64,000 bases of DNA from Kingdonia uniflora (Eukaryota; Streptophyta; Magnoliopsida; Ranunculales; Circaeasteraceae). Made by a program: the position numbers and the translations under genes. Positions within the stretch are counted from its first letter, which is position 1, and each line of letters begins with the position of its first letter. Positions 57,323 to 64,000 of the stretch are shown here, piece by piece. The notes beneath the pieces are model-generated. The model was not told where the DNA came from and made no database searches. It saw only the letters and a list, made by a program, of their open reading frames with translations. Location of the stretch: the NCBI GenBank assembly GCA_014058105.1, contig JACGCM010000698.1, positions 372,001-436,000 of the forward strand, written 5' to 3'.

Positions 57323-58211
57323 TGTAATAGCATATTCCCCAAATTTGACAAGAGTAAGCCAACATAGTATAGTCGAAGTCAATCATACATAATCGAAGAC
57401 CGGTAGCATTCGAGAAGATACCACAAGTCCTCGACCTACTAAAGTAGCCGTTGTGTAGATTGATCTATTTTTAAAGAAAAAGAGTGAAATAAGAGTCAAA
57501 AGAGTAAGTAGTTTTGAGTGGTAGTAGGTTTTAGGAAGAAAGGATAGTAGAGTTGCGGATTGCGGTCCTTTAAATAATCTATTCTCCGCCTGCATTTATA
57601 GTAATTATAGGCAGTTTACAGAACAGGTGAAAGAGCAGTCAGCCTAGCACTAGAGCAAGTGGGTTCTTCTGAGTATCATGTGAGAGTTGGTCGATCGCTA
57701 TCAAGAAGAGGTTAGATCAACGCGTCCTTGCACCAAAAAAGTTCTTATTGAAGTTTAATATGAATCTTTGGATACCTATCATGAGATTTATGGGCACTAT
57801 CTAATAGTAAGAAATGTAAAAAAAGAAATTCTTTGTATATAGATTCGAACCACCGTTGGTCATATTTCTTTTTATCGAAAAATAGAAGAAGCCATAAAAG
57901 GGTTTTGCCGGGCTTGCTCATATGGTACCTAAGCTAAGTAATTATATGAATCACTGACATAAAGCTATCTTTCTCTTTTTTGGCTAACTTATGACCTAGT
58001 TTAACCAAGCGCCCTCTAACTGTTTGGTCATATAACACCCTGCCTCCGCTAAATGTTGAGAAGTTGGCCTTCTTTAGTGTCTCCTTAAAGAAAGAAAAGT
58101 AGGAAATACAATAATAGGCTAAACAAATAAGATTTTACGTGAAAAACTCAGTAAAAGCTGAGAAAAACCACGACCTCGAGGAGGATTTTTATGTAAAAAC
58201 ACGCCACTACT
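57323..58211 (+). repeat. Scrambled 3' LTR of A2
   Basis: Blocks in order. 57323-57454: LTR start (TGTAATAGCATATTCC), plus orientation. About 57480-57612: LTR middle including the TATA box, inverted. 57620-58105: foreign filler. About 58108-58195: LTR right-middle, inverted. 58196-58211: LTR end, plus orientation. The filler and the right-hand blocks are also in A1, so the rearrangement predates the duplication. Confidence 0.75.
57690..57945 (+). other. Possible organelle-derived filler
   Basis: One frame reads PKKVLIEV, then YHEIYGHYLIVRNVKKEILC, and a neighbouring frame reads TTVGHISFYRKIEEAIKGFC. The style looks like a plastid or mitochondrial protein rather than a retrotransposon, but I cannot name the gene. 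It lies inside the scrambled LTR and is absent from A1 by deletion. Confidence 0.3.
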
Positions 58212-58216
58212 AATGT
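58212..58216 (+). repeat. Right target-site duplication of A2 (AATGT)
   Basis: AATGT after the CACTACT terminus. Confidence 0.85.
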
Positions 58217-58619
58217 ATTTCTCTCTCTCTTTCAGGAAGTACTCATAATGATACAATCTACTTATATGCAATCGAACTATATCACCAACAGCATACGCAT
58301 AATCATGACTCCTATTCCCCTACTCATCTTACTTATTAAAATTTTAACATCATATTCAATGATACCCAATTTTAATTTTCAAATATATTTTTAGCAAAAT
58401 CCAATGAAAAATATGGAACAAATTCATAACATAAATCTTATCACTCTATTTTACTTATATTTATTGGAACTAATAGATGTTCGCCCTCTCAAGCATAGTC
58501 ACACATGAAACAACCAAGGTACTTTAGAGCACCATATCAGATCAGTACATCCCCAACAATCCTCTCATCTTTTACAGCTATTTCATTTATTGTAGTTTCC
58601 TTCACCGCAGCTTTCGAGC

Positions 58620-58815
58620 TTCAGGCTTAATGATCAATTCACAGAATACCTCACACCAAAAGTGACAACCAATCTCGTTCTTTCTCGCCCTCAATGTCAA
58701 ACGATCAAACTGTATTACAGATTCAGGCAAATTGGCATCATAATCTAGCCGCCCAAGTATCCTCACACGAACTTCAGCAACCTTTATCGCTAAATGCCCC
58801 TCAAACGCATGCCAA
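58620..58815 (-). pseudogene. Antisense exon of element C (copy 2)
   Basis: FEGHLAIKVAEVRVRILGRL, then VIQFDRLTLRARKNEIGCHF and CELIIKPEARKL; counterpart of 23400-23605, open throughout. Confidence 0.45.
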
Positions 58816-59406
58816 GCTTTCTAAGAACGATACTCACAATATTTCCTCATTTAAAATTACCATTTCCAACCTTATTTACAAATATAGGTTACAATCATAC
58901 ACAATCCCACCCATTCAGCATATAGAATGATAAGTATCAAATCCATAAATTTCATACCCTCAAATCATGCTAAAACTTTATTTGATGACATTTTCACATA
59001 GAGAGCTTTGTGTCTATAGGATATTCGACCTTATGTTTCTCAAACTAATTTCAAAATCTATTAAAAATGTTTTACCTTCATCATACACTTGTTCCCAGAT
59101 ATCGAATTCTTTGTTTCACAACATTACCTTCTCCTTCATACAGCAAGATCGCATTATGAAGCTCGATTCATAAAATACTTTCATTTCGATACAACTAACT
59201 ATTTTTTCCATTCCACATAGTTATCTCACATTATCCATCACACACAGGCCAATATATCGTTATTTCGATTTGCCCTGCTAATTTCTAATTTCGATATGTT
59301 TGACAGCATTACTCCAAAACCTTTTCATTAGCTCAAAAATTTACCTTACAGCATACTTTACACACAAAAAAAAAATTCTGAAACTTCCAACAGATCGATC
59401 TATAGG

Positions 59407-59932
59407 TTACAATAAATTTCGGTCGTTCATAATACTTCCAATTCGAGCACCAGAATCTTTCCACACAAGAAACACTTCGGTAAGAAAATAAATATTGTTG
59501 TAATAGATAGAGGCATATTTTAAATCTGAAACCACCACCGCCGTCTCATCTTCAGTAACCTCCACCACCATAAAAAGGCAGAGAAAGAAGAAGAGACGCC
59601 TTTTGCACAGCCGAATCACACGTAGGATAGCAATAGTATTTCCTAGGACATACACCGACTTCCTCATCTGCCTCATTAATGGCATCCTCTATAAGAAGAT
59701 GAAGACATACCTGGTACTGCTCACCAAATACAATCAAGTGAGGAAACCACCATATCTGATAATAGTCATTCTCAACCTTTACTACTTCCTCACCCGTCAT
59801 CCCATGATACGTAGGAGGAATAGGTATGGGAGTAGGCAAATTCAATGGTTGGGTCCCAAAATAATAAAATTGGAGCTTCTGTACTACAGCAAGAACCCTA
59901 GCTTCATATAATTGGTATCTGGTAGTCACCAT
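59407..59932 (-). pseudogene. LTR-proximal antisense ORF of element C (copy 2)
   Basis: An ATG at 59932 begins MVTTRYQLYEARVLAVVQKL, then FYYFGTQPLNLPTP and IPPTYHGMTGEEVVKVENDY. It ends at 59552, with a second overlapping frame open to 59407. Counterpart of 24223-24718. Confidence 0.5.
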
Positions 59933-60276
59933 TCTTAATACAGGGGGAAATTATAGTATAATTCAAGCGGTAAAGTACTTTTAAAGGGATAGCCGGTGAT
60001 ACAAGATCAATAGTATTTATAGACGAACAACATTCAATGCAAGGAAGGATTTCCAAAGTACTCATCATTCAAAGCAGTATTTTCTGGAAAACCCAACATC
60101 CAAATACATTAGTCCTCTCAAGCGCAATCAATAGCAAACCTAGTCATTCATAACACAAGTTACAATTCCCAAACAATTCCACATCATCACCAAACCATTC
60201 CAAATTCTAACTCACAGAATCTCAACAGCCGTTTCTCAACTAAAGCCACCTGTGCCTTCAGTTGCAAGGGGGCGAT

Positions 60277-60992
60277 TGTAGGGACCTGTCCTTTTAGTTG
60301 TGCCAAACTTGAGCAATCTCAATGCCAGACTCATGTATTATATATGTGACATGCACAATAGATAATGACACCTGGACCACGAATTGATAAAGAATGTGGA
60401 TCGAGCTCAATATATATAATAGAGCAAGTCAAAGACACCTATCTCCCACAAACTAGTAGTTGCACATTTAACTACCACCTACCCCTATTTTCAGGAGAAC
60501 CTTCCTCTATAGGATAACAAACTAAAATTGAGGTCTATAAAAAGGGTGAGTTCCAAAGGAGAAAAGACCAAGTTTTTATAGCTGAAGAGATTCTAAAATT
60601 TGTAATCAAGCATCAGTCTCAAGCAATCAAAGTTATAATTACTAAATCCTCAAATAGGGGTCTTTGTTTTAACTTATTTTAAAGATTTTCACGCTAATCG
60701 TCTGTGTTATTTTTATATTGGGTTATACTAATTCATGTCACAGGTGCATTTAGTGTAAGGACTATTTCGAGCTATCTCAAGCTACTACAAAATTAGGCCA
60801 TTACACCTCCCTTATTTCAAGCAAGAGTTGAGGGGGTTGATTGGAGGAGTACATTCCCGCTACCACAAGTTTGTGGGTCATTCATGGCCTCCTTTCCCTT
60901 TGACGAGCATGTCGCAGACTAAGCTCATTCAGTGACCCAACGAGCTCGTAAGCCACGCCTAAAGAAGTTAGAATATTTGGAGTGGCCCTACA
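60277..60992 (+). repeat. 3' LTR of element C, copy 2 (716 bp)
   Basis: TGTAGGGACCTGTCC to AGTGGCCCTACA; the preceding purine tract is AAGGGGGCGAT. Followed by TAGAG as in copy 1. Confidence 0.85.
60536..60543 (+). promoter_or_regulatory. LTR TATA box (C copy 2)
   Basis: TATAAAAA after GAGGTC; same context as 25321-25328. Confidence 0.6.
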
Positions 60993-61236
60993 TAGAGATA
61001 CAAAACCTAAAACCCTACAGGTGTAGTTTATAAATTATACACCTCTTATTTGTTTAAGCATCCCTAGGTCTAAAATCCTACCCTATATATAGGGACAGAT
61101 GGGGACCTAATAGAAGATCTTTATTAAGAACCTCCTCCTCCATCTCCTAAATCCTAGTAAAGCTCTAGAGGAAGAGGGATGAGATACCTAGAGAGGGTTG
61201 AGTGGTGCCCTTCTCTGGTGAGACATGTCAAGCCTA
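60993..61236. other. Flank shared beyond the C 3' LTR (copy 2)
   Basis: Matches 25777-26018; homology ends at CAAGCCT. Confidence 0.8.
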
Positions 61237-61680
61237 AAACACATAAATACTTATTATCGTCACTAAAAAGATCTTTGGGACTACACTGCATGAGTGACTC
61301 AAAGATTCTAGAAGTACCATATGTAGGATTATAGCATGATTCGCGTGTATACACTAACTTCTCTTTATATTTCTTTAAAATATTTTGAATGCAAGTTTTG
61401 TGTTTGACATAGTTCATTGTTCCAATATGCACTTTATCTTAATGAGACTAGACGTATGTAAGTAGGCAGCCAATAGGTTGCTTATGACTAGAAGGGTTAG
61501 ATGCACCGTCATTTCTTCGTGTAGATTAGTGTGAGGGATCAGATCATCGTATATAGAGAGGAAGAGATTGGGAACATGAGACTACTCATACAGGAGATGC
61601 AATAGACAATAGATGGATTGGAGTCATAGGTACATGACATGCACATGTGTAAGGGAGGTTGTTAAATATTGAGTATTAGT
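61237..61680. other. Unassigned DNA
   Basis: No element or gene recognised. A minus-strand open frame (61154-61432) crosses the end of the duplicated flank, so it is unlikely to be a real gene. Confidence 0.4.
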
Positions 61681-61692
61681 ACCTTGTCTTTG

Positions 61693-61990
61693 AACTTTTG
61701 AAGTTGTGCAATAATTTGAATATTGTTTGTGACGAATGTTATTTGTTTGGTTGGAACTCTTACGTTACCTATGATAATGCACGTGTTACTTGATCATTTT
61801 TTTCCCGTCCAAAATATCTCCGCCTTACTCAGTACTTATTTGAAAACTTTTGAAGTTGTGCAATAATTTGAATAGGGATTATGATGGATGTAATTTGTTT
61901 GTTTGGAACTTTAATGTTTCCTACGATAATGCACATGTTACTCGATCATTTTATCCGCTCAAAATATCTCCGCCGTTTTTTTGCCGCCCA
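61693..61990 (+). repeat. Direct tandem duplication (~152-bp unit)
   Basis: AACTTTTGAAGTTGTGCAAT occurs at 61693 and 61845. Both units continue with a TTTGTTTGG-GGAACT block, GATAATGCAC-TGTTACT and CAAAATATCTCCGCC. It lies directly upstream of the PIF transposase frame and may be its promoter or 5' end region. Confidence 0.8.
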
Positions 61991-62119
61991 AATCTCCCTC
62001 TCAAATTTCCCACCTAAATCTCCCGCCCTATATTCCCTCATAATTTTCCTATATAACCCATCATTAACATACATTTTTCCTCATTTAAATATTAAATCGC
62101 ATCCATTTCTTTTACACTC

Positions 62120-63450
62120 TATGGATTACCCATACCTCCCACGCCTACACCCACTCACACTTTGTTTTGATTCAAGCTCTTTAGACGACGACGATCTAAT
62201 GGAAGAAATTTAAATGTTTACTCAAGCTCAAAACATTTAGATGGTATCGTATGAAGCTTTTCAATCCAGCCTCATTGGCACCCCCGGAGGATGGATCGTA
62301 GGCCAAAAATATGTTAATCACAAGCATAAGAAATGAAGTCGTCTTTTAATGAAGGATTACTTTTGTGAGGTGAACCCGACTTTCAAAGCTCCTACATTTC
62401 ATCGAAGATACTGAATGTGGCATCCATTCTTTTACCGTATTTTACAAGATATTTCTACACGTGACTCATATTTCATATATAAGACTAACGCATCAAAAAC
62501 ACAAGGTTTGATGAGTTATCCAAAGATGACGGCCACACTGCGAATGCTTGGATATGGAATTTGCGCGGATGCGGTGGATGAATACACTCAGCTTATAGAG
62601 AGTATGGCGATAGAGTTGATGGAGAGATTTTGTCAAGCGGTGATTAATGATTATGGAGATGTGTATTTGCGATCTCTAAAACCTTTCGACGTCGAAAAGT
62701 TGCTATAAAAATAAGGAGAAGGGATTTCTGGGTATGTTAGGAGCATCGATTGTATGCATTCGGGGTGGATGAATTGTCCTAAGGCATACCAAGGGGTTTT
62801 AAACGGTAAGAGTAGAAGGCTAATGATCATACTCAAAGCGGTAGCTTCCTATGAATTGTGGATATGGCATGCTAATTATTCTATGTCGGGGTTGAACAAT
62901 GACATCACATCAGTTGAATGTGGTAACTTGTTCAACAATTAATCTAGGGTAGTTACTATCACCGTTAATTTTAAACTCAGAAGTCATAAGTGCGACCATG
63001 GTTATTACATCACAGATAGAATCTACCCGAAGTGGGCCACATTCATAAAGACTATTCCGACACAATTCACGGCAAAGGAAAGAAATTTTTCAAAGATTCA
63101 AGAAGAGGATAAGAAAGATGTGGAGAGAGCTTACGGGGTACTACAATATCGATTTGCAATTGTTAAAAATCTCGGCCGGTTTTGAAAGACCGAGACATTA
63201 TCTCTAATAATTTACGTGTGCATTATTTTGTGCAACATGATTATTGATGATGAGCAGGAGCATCTGAATCACAATTACAAGAATGAAGGGTCTTTTCCAC
63301 CACCGCCACTAGGATGTGGTGTTACCACAGATGTGACGGGGTGTTACCACGGATGTCGACTTCGATAAATATATTGAGGGCCATATGAAATATATACCGG
63401 GTTGAGACAAAACATTTCTAACTCTAAGACGATCTAATTGAATATTCTTG
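62120..63450 (+). pseudogene. PIF/Harbinger-type transposase
   Basis: One reading frame runs from MDYPYLPRLHPLTLCFDSSS (62121) to past 63230 without a frameshift but with about eight stops. Blocks: KDYFCEVNPTFKAPTFHRRY; MWHPFFYRILQDIST; MTATLRMLGYGICADAVDEY; SIDCMHSGWMNCPKAYQG (first Asp 62748-62750); LKAVASYELWIWHANYSMSG; NNDIT (second Asp 62901-62903); VERAYGVLQYRFAIV (Glu 63123-63125). This is the DDE_Tnp_4/ALP1-HARBI1 pattern with the catalytic D, D, E all kept. The transposase would act in the nucleus with its partner ORF at 63653-63868 (minus). No terminal inverted repeat was identified. Confidence 0.9.
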
Positions 63451-63542
63451 GAACTTTGCCGAAAGTAGTGCTTAAGTTATTTAATTTAATTTTGTCAACA
63501 CAATTTCAAGTTTAACTATGTAGTTCCATTGCACATAAGAGA

Positions 63543-63640
63543 ATTAAAAGATCACATTGCATTTGGAACCAAAAACATTGCATTGCTTGAGAAATAAAAG
63601 GATCCCATTGCATTTGAAGCCAAAAACATTAAACAACATT
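63543..63640 (+). repeat. Short direct duplication (~56-bp offset)
   Basis: CATTGCATTTGGAACCAAAAACATT near 63555 and CATTGCATTTGAAGCCAAAAACATT near 63607, between the two convergent PIF ORFs. Confidence 0.7.
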
Positions 63641-63652
63641 TGCAAATCAAAA

Positions 63653-63868
63653 CTAATAATTGGGGAGTTTGCGACCACCACCCCTACTAGCACCCGACGA
63701 ACCCGAATGCCTTGCTTGAATATTCGCAAACATTTCATTATTCAAATGTTGGTAATATAAGATCGTTTGGGTATCCAACCCAGACAATTCCTTGTTCATA
63801 ATTTCCATGACCTGCATTTGTTCTTCTCTTTCCATTTTACCGCGACATAAACATAAGTTTTTCATCAT
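63653..63868 (-). pseudogene. PIF/Harbinger partner ORF (NAM-associated/Myb-like ORF1), C-terminal part
   Basis: Minus-strand frame from 63868: MEREEQMQVMEIMNKELSGL, DTQTILYYQHLNNEMFANIQ, then Gly/Ser-rich to a stop at 63653. A Glu/Met-rich helix followed by a Leu/Asp motif and a Tyr-x-x-Leu helix resembles the C-terminus of plant NAM-associated (ORF1) proteins of PIF/Harbinger elements. It lies tail-to-tail with the transposase. The upstream exon with the DNA-binding domain would lie beyond the window's right end. Confidence 0.55.
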
Positions 63869-64000
63869 TATTTATATTTTTACCTCCCTCTTATCTTACC
63901 TTAACTTAAAATTCTTATCTATCTTCTTTGCGATATCAACATTCACCTTAATTACACCTTCAAATTTGGATTGTAGATTATTTTTTCCTTTTCTCTTTCT
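63869..64000 (-). other. Probable upstream region of the partner ORF
   Basis: AT-rich, with a minus-strand GGTAAGATAAG near 63900 that could be a splice donor. It may be intron plus exon of the PIF partner ORF. The window ends here. Confidence 0.25.

Larger units (their letters stand above)
45654..58211 (+). mobile_element. Element A2: Tat-lineage Ty3/gypsy LTR retrotransposon, 12.6 kb
   Basis: Copy of A1 at the identical place in C. It is 1.4 kb longer because it keeps the region around the purine tract and the start of the 3' LTR (56424-57945), lost from A1. All gag-pol domains are present and decayed. The right terminus is CACTACT (last base A to T). Confidence 0.9.
39346..60992 (+). mobile_element. 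Element C copy 2: truncated Tat-lineage element with A2 nested inside
   Basis: Same structure as copy 1 but 2 kb longer on the left: antisense coiled-coil gene(s) (39365-44946), the A2 insertion, further antisense exons and the 3' LTR 60277-60992. No C-type gag-pol or 5' LTR is visible; it meets the unrelated 38009-39345 remnant at the left. Alignment to copy 1 begins at 41390. Confidence 0.72.

Noticed and set aside
61154..61432. Minus-strand ORF of 92 codons
   Set aside because: It spans the end of the duplicated flank and has no counterpart in copy 1; no motif.
1..64000. tRNA, rRNA or other structural RNA genes
   Set aside because: No tRNA-like cloverleaf or rRNA sequence noticed by reading; only the tRNA-complementary PBS motifs at 12346 and 46151.

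Overview
The window is plant nuclear DNA: AT-rich, without a recognisable intact host gene, and built almost wholly from decayed transposable elements. Four kinds of element point to a plant. They are Ty3/gypsy elements of the Tat lineage (a second, archaeal-type RNase H between reverse transcriptase/RNase H and integrase), an Athila-like Ty3/gypsy fragment, a LINE zf-RVT fragment, and a PIF/Harbinger transposase. The species cannot be told from the sequence. Every coding region carries stops or frameshifts, so all genes are called as pseudogenes.

Layout. At 1-1119 is the 3' end of a Tat element (B2), inserted into the 3' end of another (D, LTR 2689-3160). A LINE scrap (3166-3665, minus) and an Athila-like gag-pol remnant (3665-7206, minus) follow. 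From 7207 to 25776 lies element C (3' LTR 25062-25776), reduced to its antisense-coding half and interrupted by element A1 (11849-22987). A1 is a near-complete Tat element with AATGT target-site duplications, a 495-bp 5' LTR, PBS, gag, protease, RT-RNase H, archaeal-type RNase H, integrase, eight copies of a 62-bp minisatellite, antisense genes and a scrambled 3' LTR. Non-coding repeats fill 25777-28620. Element B (29003-38003, AACCA duplications) sits in the spacer. A second C copy (39346-60992) carries A2 (45654-58211) at the same place as A1, with the same AATGT site. A PIF/Harbinger element with tail-to-tail transposase and partner ORF closes the window (about 62120-63868).

The two C+A blocks (7207-26018 and 41390-61236) share the nested insertion point, its target duplication and about 240 bp beyond the C 3' LTR. 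They are therefore copies of one segmental duplication, not independent insertions. Hand counts over short stretches give about 9% difference between the copies. Later changes are copy-specific: a 425-bp tandem duplication and a 1.5-kb deletion in copy 1, and TA and poly-C expansions in copy 2.

The most notable biology is antisense. Each Tat family here (A/D, B/B2, C) has minus-strand coding regions between pol and the 3' LTR. They include coiled-coil proteins with acidic or Val/Glu-rich tails, an ORF next to the 3' LTR shared by B/B2 and C, and short introns with canonical GT-AG ends. Extra antisense ORFs are known in Tat-lineage elements such as Retand and Grande; their function is not established. 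Descriptions below keep to what is visible.
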